A stretch of DNA of 24,483 bases from Phoronis australis (lineage: Eukaryota; Phoronida; Phoronidae): positions 657,111-681,593 of the forward strand of contig NMRA01000213.1 in the NCBI GenBank assembly GCA_002633005.1, in the 5' to 3' direction. The notes under the pieces were generated by a model. The model was not told where the DNA came from. It saw only the letters and a program-made list of their open reading frames with translations, and did no database searches. The position numbers and the translations under genes are program-made. Shown here piece by piece: positions 10,371-19,476 of the stretch (position 1 is its first letter; each line of letters opens with the position of its first letter).

Positions 10371-10570
10371 CAAAAAGGTGTCTGTGGATGTCTTCTGGTT
10401 GAGTGAGGCCACGTCTAGCGCAGCCTCATATGACTGGATGCAGCCGGTTGCAACGGGATTTCACTCACTGAACCAGTGCTCGAATATTGAGTGCAGCACC
10501 ACCCAATGCTACGAGATGGCACAGTTCTGTAATGATACCCAGTCGGTAATATGTGAGAAAAACATAGAAG
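10371..10570 (+). CDS. Mosaic gene, C-type lectin domain, second exon (cassette 2)
   Basis: This is the second half of the second CTLD: VSVDVFWLSEATS (WLSE replacing the family WIGL core), YDWMQPV, NQCSNIECS, then CYEMAQFCNDTQSVICEKN with the final paired cysteines. No EPN, QPD or WND calcium motif is visible. A conventional calcium-dependent sugar site is therefore absent, and the domain is more likely a protein-interaction version. It enters in phase 2 and leaves ATAGAAG|GTAGGT in phase 1. With the exon at 9284 it makes 124 codons. It is followed by the discoidin domain rather than a third cassette. Confidence 0.8.
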
Positions 10571-11660
10571 GTAGGTATTAACTATGCGCAAAATTTCAAA
10601 AGACATTTCCATAAGTCTACATGTACATTTGTATTACAAGCAAACCACATAACAACACTAGCTACCTTCACGAAGCATATACAGGAACTTATCACAGGTA
10701 AACTAGCACAACGGGGGATAACAGACTGGAAAATACCATTTCCTTCATTTTCTCCGTTTAAGAATATAGAATGGGTTTATCAATAAAAAGATAACGCCAT
10801 CAAGGATTACTAGAATAATTCGATGACTAATTTTTAAACCCTTCACACCTGGTAATAAATGCTTGAATTAGGTTACTAACAATTTTGGTATGGTGTTTTA
10901 AGTATTTCTTCTTCAGTTGTGTACTTTAATCAAGAAATACATGCAAAAGCATGAAACATTGTGACGTCATCAGTGGATCCAGTCTCCACCATTGTAATGT
11001 TATACACAAACCGCGAGCGGTAAGGGTCTCAAAAACTGAGTTTGACTAAGCAGTATGTAAAGTTACATGCGCGGGGGATACAATCGTACAGACAATTATT
11101 CAGATTTGCTATTCCAAAAGACTCTAAGATCGGCCAGAAATGGCACAGGTTCGTGCGTCGGACACGGGTATGGTAGTACGCGGTGGAGCAGACGTTCATT
11201 TAAGAGGCTATGTTGTACGCGGATAGCCAATGTAGATAGCTAAATGCCACCGTGCTTAGTATGAATTTTATCGTTACCATTAATCGTGTTGCTGCCTTTT
11301 CATACCTCGTGAAGTTGATGTCGATAATTTGTCGTCATCGAGGTCAGTTTCAACGAATAGATTTTCAGACAAAACGACAGCAAGTTACGCTCGAGTTGGA
11401 CATGATATGTACGCGTTTCCTAGTGTCTAATCCTAGCAGTAAAAAGTTGTAAAGGAAGACGCTGATAGACACCTCCCTCGGATACGATATTAATTTATCG
11501 CGAGCGCTGGCAAGACAATATGTCGCCGACAAAAAAAGTGAATTCGTCTGCCAAAAATAATATCGTGTGCTCTGGCCACAAGCGGACACGGCAATAACAA
11601 TGAGTGACACGGTCACAAAATAACGATAACGCCATTGAATTCGTTTTTGTGTACATGTAG
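10571..11660 (+). other. Intron between second lectin domain and discoidin domain
   Basis: This 1.1 kb phase-1 intron ends at TACATGTAG. The acceptor lies at the edge of a TACATGTA palindrome (11652-11659). No coding segment or clear repeat is visible. Confidence 0.7.
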
Positions 11661-11839
11661 ATGATGAGCCAAGAAGCCTAAAGAATATGCCTGATAGCTC
11701 ATTTAAGTTGTCATCTTTCAACGCGTCAAATGGTTGCTTCAGTGGAAATGCATGCTGCGCTGTAACAAGATCAGACCCCAGGCATTATGGTCGATGGGAT
11801 CTGGGTGTTGACTGGGTGGTTACAGCCGTTGGGGCCAAG
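11661..11839 (+). CDS. Mosaic gene, F5/8 type C (discoidin) domain, exon 1 of 3
   Basis: This is the N-terminal part of a coagulation factor 5/8 type C (discoidin) domain, an extracellular beta-barrel that binds lipid, glycan or collagen. The start DDEPRSLKNMPDSSFKLSS matches the family pattern EPLGM..G.IPDSQ...SS. It is followed by NASNGC and GRWDLGVDWVVTAVGAK, the counterpart of the family W.qvDLg....VtgV.tqG strand pair. The expected N (or Q) before the W is R here. The exon enters in phase 1 and ends GCCAAG|GTAATA in phase 0. The reading frame would stay open into the intron until 11905, but that continuation has no discoidin features. Confidence 0.82.
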
Positions 11840-12249
11840 GTAATATCCTCCTATCCTTCTTACTGTAAAACAGTGAGTCACTTAGTTCACAGAACCCTTT
11901 CGTGAATCACTTTTAGAGGACAAGTTGCGTTTCGGGACAATGTGATTAAATGTTTCCAGAAACATAACGATGACAACTCGTAGTCAGATTTCTAAATTAT
12001 TTCTAAATGTGGCCGAATTGCAATATAGTTGTACTAATATGATTGTCGTCAAGATAAGCTCCTTTGAGCTAGTTTATGGTACAAATGATTGTAGAAAATA
12101 ATACTTCCATGCGGTCTGACTTCATTTGATTGGTTTTGAAGTACATTATGCTCTGGGGTTCTAGTGTTTGTTTAGGGTTGTCGACGAGGCCATAGTTTGG
12201 TATTGCCTTAAAGTGACTTGTCGTGTATGGGCGCTTCTTAATTTTAAAG
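11840..12249 (+). other. Intron 1 of the discoidin domain
   Basis: This 410-base phase-0 intron runs from GTAATA to TTTTAAAG. Nothing else is seen in it. Confidence 0.65.
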
Positions 12250-12369
12250 TTGTTTCAACCGGATGGCACGGATCACGATCAGCGGCTTGTATGTTACGAA
12301 CTTTACTTGGCTATGGACGAGGATTCTGACGAGTGCGAAAAAGATTTCCCCCAAAGCACATATAAAGCG
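12250..12369 (+). CDS. Mosaic gene, F5/8 type C (discoidin) domain, exon 2 of 3
   Basis: This short exon of 120 bases (40 codons) was found by looking for the missing middle of the discoidin fold. It reads LFQPDGTDHDQRLVCYELYL, then AMDEDSDECEKDF and PQSTYKA. Joined to its neighbours it gives VTAVGAK-LFQPDG and STYKA-FVGNVDRHTEV, matching the family run of qdqwVtsY.lqyS.DG...w followed by FxGNxDxxTxV. Acceptor (TTTTAAAG at 12242-12249) and donor (GCG|GTAAGG) are both phase 0. This fits the phase-0 donor before and the phase-0 acceptor after. The conserved tryptophan before the strand is R-L here, so the match is by pattern rather than strong identity. Confidence 0.62.
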
Positions 12370-13264
12370 GTAAGGAAGAGTCTTAAAACGCTTTGATCAT
12401 ACATGTATTTGTACGTAAATACATGTACGCTTCCGTTGACTTTGGATCCAAATGGGGCGTAATTTTATATTACACCCGACAGATTTGTCGGTTCCTCTTG
12501 GTATTTTGAAAGTAATTGGAAATAATCACAAATAATCGGAAATCGTAGGTTTTAACTTAATGCACAATAACACTTCTGACTTATCAGGTCTTACCAAATT
12601 ATAACATAATAAACAGATCAAAGATACTTCTTATGTAACAAGAAAACCGAACTGTTTTCAACTAACAATGCAAAGGATAGAAGTAAATTTGTACAATTTT
12701 CGCGATCCTTTTTCTTTTTGACGGAATATGATGAAATATTGGAGCACTCTTGTGTTTCGTGTTCAGTGCTTGTCTAAACAGTCATCACGGTTTTCTTTTA
12801 CCAAGCTTAGCCTCACCAATGCATTTGAAATCGATCTTCACTATCAGCGTGCACCAATATAACATAAATATTAATATGTGCGCAGGGGCGAATCAAATTA
12901 TTTTTGTCCTAGACGCACACGATATCTCACAAAATTTGATGTTAAGAAAAGTTGACGGCTCAAAGGGTTACTCTACCGCTATTTTAGCCCACGAGAGGGC
13001 GTGCGACCATTGACCAAGAGGGTCCGTGCTGCTACATGTACATTAATTTGGAAAGTGGACGAGATTTTGCGTTAATTGTGAAGCACTGAGATTATTTATG
13101 TTGCCGTTCAGTATTGCTCATCTCATCGTTCCCATGTTGAAATTACAAGAAATGATTGTGATGATCTTTGTTGTTCGTGCATCATGTAAAGGAGAACAAC
13201 GTCTTAGCAAGTATGAACCATGCAAATCCATTATTTGTCTGTTCTCATACTTTCACCGTTTCAG
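12370..13264 (+). other. Intron 2 of the discoidin domain
   Basis: This 895-base phase-0 intron runs from GTAAGG to CGTTTCAG. A 28-bp palindrome lies at 12400-12427, with arms TACATGTATTT and AAATACATGTA and a 6-base centre. It sits 30 bases after the exon 2 donor. No coding sequence is recognised. Confidence 0.7.
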
Positions 13265-13403
13265 TTCGTTGGTAACGTAGACAGACACACGGAAGTTCTT
13301 AACAAGCTAGAGTTTCCGCGCGTTGCACGATTTGTAGGGATCAGACTCCTTTCAAGTCAGGATTGGAACTCCTTACGTTTTGAAGTTTACGGCTTTCAGT
13401 ACG
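13265..13403 (+). CDS. Mosaic gene, F5/8 type C (discoidin) domain, exon 3 of 3
   Basis: This is the C-terminal part of the discoidin domain. FVGNVDRHTEVLNKLEFP corresponds to the family F.GN.D..T.V.N.L..P. VARFVGIRLL corresponds to the ARYVRI.P strand. DWNSLRFEVYGFQ corresponds to the closing W....LR.ElyG. The exon enters in phase 0 after TTTCAG and leaves TACG|GTAATT in phase 1. The three discoidin exons total 438 bases (146 codons), a normal length for the domain. The module is again symmetrical in phase 1 and joins the TSP1 exon as Y-VDGNW. Confidence 0.87.
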
Positions 13404-14894
13404 GTAATTATTCTTCATAATTCATTTCTGTTTAAATGTCTCGTTTATGAAGATGTCAGTTGTCAATTTTAAGTCTTGTGCTTGTAATTGTCTTGTATTT
13501 GTGCCATTTTATTCACTGCTTAGTTAAAAATACCATACATGCATCAGGAGTAACATTATGTGCACTGTGGGGCGTTGTAGTGCTAGCGGGTGAAAGGTGC
13601 CGTGATTTTTATTCCACATTCTCTAAAATAGCTAACCAGTTCAATTGTATCATATTCCTTCTCTGGGAACACTGCAACTAATACAGTCACAACCAGGCTA
13701 CCTATAAAATAAAATATACTGAAATGAAGTAATTATATTACACCAAGCTTCGTCTCGTCTTCATCTAAGTCTGCACTTCAGGCGTTATGCATCACATCGT
13801 CGCAGTAGCCCATGACTGGTAATTCGTGAATTAAATACGAAACTCACCTTGGAAAACCTATTTTATTTGTCACCTTTAATGGCTTAACAGATACGACTGT
13901 CCAAAGGAATATGACTCTCTGCATAGACTAAAAAAGGTTTGGTTTTTGGGCATATGGAGGTCTTTGATCAATCATGTCAAGATCTGTACCCGGGCTATAT
14001 TCTTTTCTTTACGAAATCAAACTCGGAATTATTGATAACATGTTTTTCTATTCCTCTGTATGAACTCAAGATAAGTGTTTATTATTGTATGCTTGAGTAC
14101 ATAATGTCTTTGGTGATAGCTGTATTATGCTAGTTTGTACTTAATGACCCCATCCCATCACTGGGGCTAGAACTCAAAATGTGGAGTTTTAATCGCGTTT
14201 TAGCTCGAGCCAAGAGTTCGCCAAATGCGTAGTTGGACTAGAAACCATTTGCATAAACAACAATGTAATCGAGCACAGAATAGTAGAAACTTATCTTGAG
14301 TTCTCACAAAAGTTCGAAATTGTCGAAAATAAGTTTTAGTTCGATTTTGGGGGGAAATATTAGAAGCTGGCCACAATAGCATTCCTTGCTCTACCGTGAC
14401 CAAAGAATCAAACACAGCTGGTTCAATTTGTGTGATACTATTACCTGGACACCATGGGTCCATTCGGGCAGATAAAATCAAAAGCTATCTATCTTAGGTC
14501 CAATCACTCCATAAGTATGAAGTTTAGGATGGAAAACATGAAAAGATGGGTAACTGTGTTAAACGTTTTCCTATGATCGCTAAAAACAACATATGTCATT
14601 ATTTTTATTTCCATGCTGTTCAGAATATTGTCATAAGTGACCACCAGGGATGAAATAGTGCTAGCCAGATAACTAGCGCGATCTCGCCAAACATGGAAGA
14701 CGCTATCAACATCAATACAAACGGCCTTGCTGTCGTGAATTATACAAGTAAACCCTGTCTTTAATGAGAGTAGTCCGGTCCCTTAGCAGCCAAAAACCCC
14801 CAAAACATTTACACCCCGGATTAAAGCACCAAATTTGGTACACAGATAGTTTGGGACACGCTGAATTTCATGGGGGTCGGTTGCCCGAAATTTG

Positions 14895-14930
14895 AGGTCA
14901 AGGTCAAGGTCAAATCAAGGTCAAAGGTCA
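14895..14930 (+). promoter_or_regulatory. Cluster of five AGGTCA nuclear-receptor half-sites
   Basis: AGGTCA occurs at 14895, 14901, 14907, 14918 and 14925, all on the plus strand. The spacings are 0, 0, 5 and 1 bases. The last pair is a perfect DR1 and the third and fourth form a DR5, spacings used by RXR heterodimers. TCAAGGTCA, the extended half-site of monomeric receptors, also occurs. It sits in repeat-like intronic sequence, so regulatory function is only a possibility. Confidence 0.4.
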
Positions 14931-15370
14931 TGTGAGTAATTTTTTTGAAATGGCTTCAGACGAAATATCTGTTTCATTACTGTTTCAGGTGATAAACAGG
15001 AGGCTTTATTTTTATTTAAAATTAATGTTAATAACTTGTACAAATAAGTTAAAAGTAAAAAAGTAATTTTCCAGACACTTAAGATGGTAATTATCCTAAT
15101 TAATAGAGCATATACATTTTCAATGAAAAATAAGTCTAATTGTTTTCTCTGGCTGAGAAAAACTGTGAAACTAGTATGAATATGCATTAACTCAACTCTA
15201 NATATTTCTTTCCTGGTACGGTCGCATTAGTGGGGCGGGGATCGCGATCCTCCGAGTGTACGCCACAGTCTTCAAGTAAATGTAACTTGTAGTGTCAATG
15301 CCAGCGTAGAATAATTGAGCAGCAATAGGTAGATAGACGAAATTAGGATGAAAAGTCCGTAACAACATAA

Positions 15371-15503
15371 GTGGCGCACCATAAGGGGCTAGGAGTTGTA
15401 GCCCCACTTAATTCAGACTTGCGCCACCCATGGCTCCATGGTGGTGCACCACAGTGGGGCTGGGGGCTATAGCCCCCACTTTTTTAGTGCTGCGCCGCCC
15501 ATG
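15371..15503. repeat. Two tandem 70-bp repeats with internal palindromes
   Basis: Copy 1 begins GTGGCGCACC at 15371 and copy 2 begins GTGGTGCACC at 15441. Each runs through a GGGGCT...AGCCCC dyad to a GCGCC(A/G)CCCATG end. Copy 2 contains the perfect 18-nt palindrome TGGGGGCTATAGCCCCCA at 15461-15478. Copy 1 has arms GTGGCGC/GCGCCAC at 15371-15377 and 15421-15427. This is probably a fragment of an interspersed element. Confidence 0.7.
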
Positions 15504-15587
15504 AACACGGACGGTAAAACCTAGAATCAGACACTTGCAGCGTTCGTTAGAGAATTTCATTTTTACTTTGACTTATCCCCAAAACAG

Positions 15588-16100
15588 TTGATGGGAATTG
15601 GACAGCTTGGTCGAACTGGGCGGCGTGTTCACTTACCTGTGCTGGAGGTTCACGAATTAGAATGCGGAACTGCACGAACCCTTATCCCATGAATGGCGGC
15701 CGTGATTGCGTAGGCAGCGCACAGGAGACGGTCACATGCAATACTTCGCATTGTCCAGTGAACGGACATTGGTCCGACTGGATAAATGTGACGTCATGCA
15801 GTGTCTCTTGCGGCGGAGGATCATATAACAGATCAAGGAATTGCTCGAGTCCTTCACCTTCACATGGGGGGCTGTACTGCCAAGGAAACAGTTCTGAACT
15901 TATCGTCTGCAATACTTACCCGTGCCCCATCGATGGGAATTGGTCTTTATGGTCACAGTGGTCGAATTGCTCGTCAGAATGCGGTTTTTCATCTCGAAAC
16001 AGAACTCGAACCTGCACGAACCCAGCCCCAGCATTTGGAGGTGTCGGTTGTGAGGAAAACGACACAGACATATCAGTTTGTGTCGTGGAAAAGTGTTCAA
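15588..16100 (+). CDS. Mosaic gene, exon with three tandem TSP1 repeats
   Basis: One intronless exon of 513 bases (171 codons) encodes three canonical six-cysteine thrombospondin type 1 repeats, beginning near 15588, 15758 and 15929. Repeat 1 starts VDGNWTAWSNWAACSLTCAG, repeat 2 VNGHWSDWINVTSCSVSC, and repeat 3 IDGNWSLWSQWSNCSSEC. Each then has R.R.C, P.P..GG..C and a C...P/E.C ending. The WxxW motifs are typical C-mannosylation sites. CSLTC and CSVSC in repeats 1 and 2 fit the O-fucosylation consensus, while CSSEC in repeat 3 does not. The exon enters in phase 1 after AAAACAG and leaves TTCAA|GTAAGT in phase 1, so more coding exons are expected downstream. Probable role: matrix or cell-surface adhesion. 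Confidence 0.9.
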
Positions 16101-17908
16101 GTAAGTTACCAGTCTTCTTGTGGAGATATAATAAATGCCCTCCTGTAGTTTACCCATCATGCCATTTGATTGGCAATGAAACAACAGCCCGAGTAACTGA
16201 ATAACGTCGTGTCTTCTTTACACTCCATGTACGGCACATCTACACGACTTACACCCGATACATCATTGCGTTAAAACCCGTAGATGCATGTAACGGTTAA
16301 GTTGTTTTTTTTTTGGTTATTTTATTTAAGACATTTCTTTCAATCTCATAACACTCTCATTTTCTACTTATGCTGTGACGTACACATCGAATGTTCATGA
16401 ACGTGTGCTCGTGTGTTTAACGTGTGCGCTGTGAACTTCGTTTGGATGACCGAGCATGTGTGTATGTACGTTACTGCTTACGAGTGAGAATTCTTTCCAA
16501 TCCTTCTGTGGACTGCTTATACACGATTCGGTGATGCAACATTCCTATTACGCATCTACGTATGCGCGTTGGTGGAAACCTGGAACGTTAAGGTAAAGCT
16601 AAGTTTCGGTTTGTTATTTAGTCAGTAGTGTTTCCCAGTCTATAGCCATCGTTGTTACACGACTACTGACGCTTCTGTCCTCTGACTGGCTGAAGCGAGG
16701 AACGATAACTTCCATTTTGGTGTAATGTCAACGACTACGCCGTGGATTATAGCAATCTTCCTGCACGTCACATGTAGCTATTCGCGATCTGATCGACTAG
16801 CCTACTGAAACCACGAATCTCTGATAACAGAGCGAATATAGGGTCCCAGTGCTTCAATGAAGGTAAGAACATGTTAATCTTAAAAGAGACTTTAAAATCA
16901 GGCGAACCAAAGAACAGCAATTTTGTCGTCGGCCTTTTGTTTTGCTGTAGCACTGTTCTCACTCCGTTCATATAAATTAACCTAGGGATCGGTCTATTCT
17001 TGTATACCGTTTTTACCCTTCGGAATCAACGATACTTAAAAACCCCACAGCGCATAATAGCAAATTTTGCCATACCCCCAGGCAGAAAAATTTCTCTGCT
17101 AAGTGTCAATGCACTGGCTCAATGAAGGAAAATGCCGAAACAATTTGCAGGAAACTCCGTCGTTGGACTTCCTGACTTCAATGTTGAACAGAAATGTGTT
17201 GAAATATGTTGAAAACAAACCCGTAGAAAGGTAAATACTATTGCAGGTAGCACAAGCTGATTTGACTTTCCCCAACTGTCCACTCACCCCCCTCCAAAGT
17301 GGTCACGAAGTTCAGATTAGACCCTATCGCTAATCAGGTCGTCGCCAAGTTTCCTGGGAACATAAATTATGAGTGAGAGATACATGTATATCTAAGGTAA
17401 CCTGGGATTTCTAACAGAGATCACCAAAAATCCAACCTTCCCCTTTAGTATTGCAGACAATGGGGGTAAGTAGAAGGACATCTCAGACGCGTCAATGTTC
17501 AACTTTCAAAAGCGCAGCTGCCTCAACCATGCTACTCGACTTTGCCGCGGTCAAACAAAGATCACCTGACGAAATGGTAGGTTGTTACTTACATTGTGCT
17601 ATGTCATCGTGTTTAACAGCATATTTCGAAAATGTGCGTTTTTCAAATTCCAAAATGGTTACAGTAGCTCTTCATCAACTTTACAGTGTTATTGATAAAT
17701 GGCGTAGAGACTGGGCTGTTGCAAAAATCTGGAAGAAAGGGTATTCATGGAAATCACTTCAGCAGTGGTTATTTCAACCCCATGTGAATATACAGTTAAT
17801 GGAGAGACCGTTTCCTAAATTAAATCCGTTTTAATATCTGATGGTCAATTTCAACATTTATACAATTGACCAAGCAATCTTTTAACGTAGCGTCTGGTCA
17901 GGGCGCCT
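16101..17908 (+). other. Non-coding stretch after the last recognised exon
   Basis: About 1.8 kb follows a strong phase-1 donor and is presumably intron of the same gene. No further domain exon is recognised. The open frame at 17451-17834 has no familiar motif and its length is compatible with chance. A segment at 17315-17360 (GATTAGACCC...CTAAT...GTCGTCGC) resembles one at 20212-20252, suggesting a dispersed repeat. Confidence 0.55.
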
Positions 17909-18087
17909 TTAAAGGAGAATGCCACCAGATTTAATTAGTCTTTTTTACCGTCTTAATATATCTACATCGCCTCTTATACGGTCGACCTCACCTTGCCGAG
18001 AGGTGTAGCGTTAACCTGAGAGGAAGGTGAAAAACGACGCAGCGACGTCAGTGGTTCGTCTGCATAGTGAATGCCGCTATATCGCGG

Positions 18088-18330
18088 CGCATCGTTCCCG
18101 CTTGTCCGAACTATGAAGCTGCGAAGAAAGCGGGTGTATCGTTTGACGACTTCCTCGAGAGCCCCAAATGCTTACGAAGTGGCTCGCGGTACTGAAGAAT
18201 AAAAGGTACGCTGTTAATAGCAAGTACGAGGCCGTGAAACATCTCCGTGTCTGTGGCCGGCATTTCGTCGACAGTGATTTCTCTGACGAATTCCGGCTTT
18301 CCAAAGATCTATCCATACGTTCCGTTGCCT
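18088..18330 (+). pseudogene. Broken THAP-domain fragment of a transposase
   Basis: The THAP fold is a zinc-dependent DNA-binding domain with the pattern C-x2-4-C...C-x2-H. From 18091 one frame reads IVPACPNYEAAKKAGVSF, matching the family segment from the second zinc cysteine to the conserved VSFxxFP. The match then moves to another frame, LPREPQMLTKWLAVLKNKRY from 18150, followed by KHLRVCGRHFVDSDF with the C-x2-H zinc pair (Cys 18252, His 18261). The shift lies at about 18145-18150, consistent with a one-base loss. The expected first zinc cysteine is CGC (Arg) at 18088-18090. Both breaks indicate decay. No start codon or downstream transposase is identified. Confidence 0.62.
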
Positions 18331-19024
18331 GTGCATGTTCACAGCGACTGTCTAGTATTTCTTGATCAGTGTATTCCGGTTCGAACTTATAACCTGTTAA
18401 ACCTAACGATCCGACCAGTGTTTGTCGGATGAGCTCTTGACTAAGTCGGGATTTGCGCTGGGCGAGTTGCCATGCAGACGTTTATTATTCTGCGTTCTGT
18501 TTCAAAATGAATTATTGTCATCCTAACCACTGCTTATATAAAACTGAAACAAAGTATGTCTCATTAGATACAATTCGTAATGCCTTTGCCGTATTCGTGA
18601 GTGCAAATGTTGAGAAGCCTGCAATGAATAAACTACTGCGTTACCGGCTTTTGATGCCGGCAATGAAGGTAATTGACCGGGCACCCGAGGCCGTGTGAGC
18701 GCAAGCTCATTCAGTGTTTGTTGACAGAAAGCTGTTCTGAAACAATTACTCGATTTTATATGATATGGTCACATGTTAGGGGAATCTTTATTTAGAAATA
18801 TAAATACATTATTCAAAGCATTGTTTCTGTACAACCTTTACCCTGACGGTCTGTGGAAGGGGAACCCGACTTCGCGGCCCCCGACAAGTAAGTAAAGATT
18901 TTCAGTTTCGTGGCTACATGAATTCACATAAATGATAACGTGCATATTATTTCTTTGGCTCAGTATTATAGTCTTTTAATGACTGGAGGTTTAGTTTCCA
19001 ACTCAAGCTGGTTTATGTTCGTGC

Positions 19025-19139
19025 CAGTCCGGGCGGCCGCGACAGGCCTGATCGGGTTCCGAGCGGCTGGCCGGGAAAACGAGTCAGTCCGGCCACGACG
19101 GGCCTGATCGGGTTCCGAGCCACTGGCTGGGATAACGAG
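19025..19139. repeat. GC-rich 60-bp tandem duplication inside the transposon
   Basis: Two adjacent copies begin CAGTCCGG at 19025 and 19085. Both contain GGCCTGATCGGGTTCCGAGC and end (A/T)AACGAG. They stand out as much more GC-rich than the surrounding sequence. No function is evident. Confidence 0.8.
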
Positions 19140-19476
19140 AGTGTTGTGAGTTTAGAAGTCAAAAAATCACAAGTCTAAACAACACAGGTCTAGGTTCTCC
19201 TGTCTGTATTTCACGGAAGAATACTTCGAATTTATCTCCGAACAGACGCCAAACTCCTGCTACGGCATGGTAAATTGGCCTGCCGAACTTTGTAGGCTAC
19301 GGTATGTCCAAACACCAATAAATACATAACAGCGAAATAAAACAACACGAACAAGAACTCGGTGTACTTTTAAGGGTTTTACATCGAAGTCTGATGATTT
19401 ACTGGTGTTAAACGATGAATTCATGAGATAAGCTGACACCAGTAACCCAAGTTGTGAACTGCTGAACAGACTGAAA

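Larger units (their letters stand above)
13404..15587 (+). other. Intron between discoidin and triple TSP1 exon, repeat-rich
   Basis: This is a 2.2 kb phase-1 intron. Its second half is repetitive. It holds the AGGTCA cluster (14895-14930) within a tract (about 14760-14940) that resembles common invertebrate interspersed repeats, and the pair of 70-bp repeats at 15371-15503. One ambiguous base (n) is present at 15200. A short minus-strand frame around 14360-14481 has a leucine-rich-repeat-like string but no support as a gene. Confidence 0.65.

Noticed and set aside
11365-11721. Minus-strand open frame of 118 codons overlapping the discoidin exon
   Set aside because: It runs antisense to the real exon and has no domain; the hydrophobic stretch is not enough to support a gene.
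14360-14481. Minus-strand string GNSITQIEPAVFDSL resembling one leucine-rich repeat
   Set aside because: It is a single short match without neighbouring repeats, conserved cysteines or splice sites; chance or a very old remnant is more likely.
15682-16184. Open frames in other frames across the triple TSP1 exon
   Set aside because: They are by-products of the real TSP1 reading frame, whose cysteine and tryptophan pattern is unmistakable.
17451-17834. Plus-strand open frame of 127 codons rich in W and K, just before the transposon
   Set aside because: No recognisable domain or splice context, and roughly one frame of this length is expected by chance in a window this size and composition.
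18376-18388. GGTTCGAAC, similar to a tRNA-type B box
   Set aside because: No A box or cloverleaf fits upstream, and it lies inside the transposon body.
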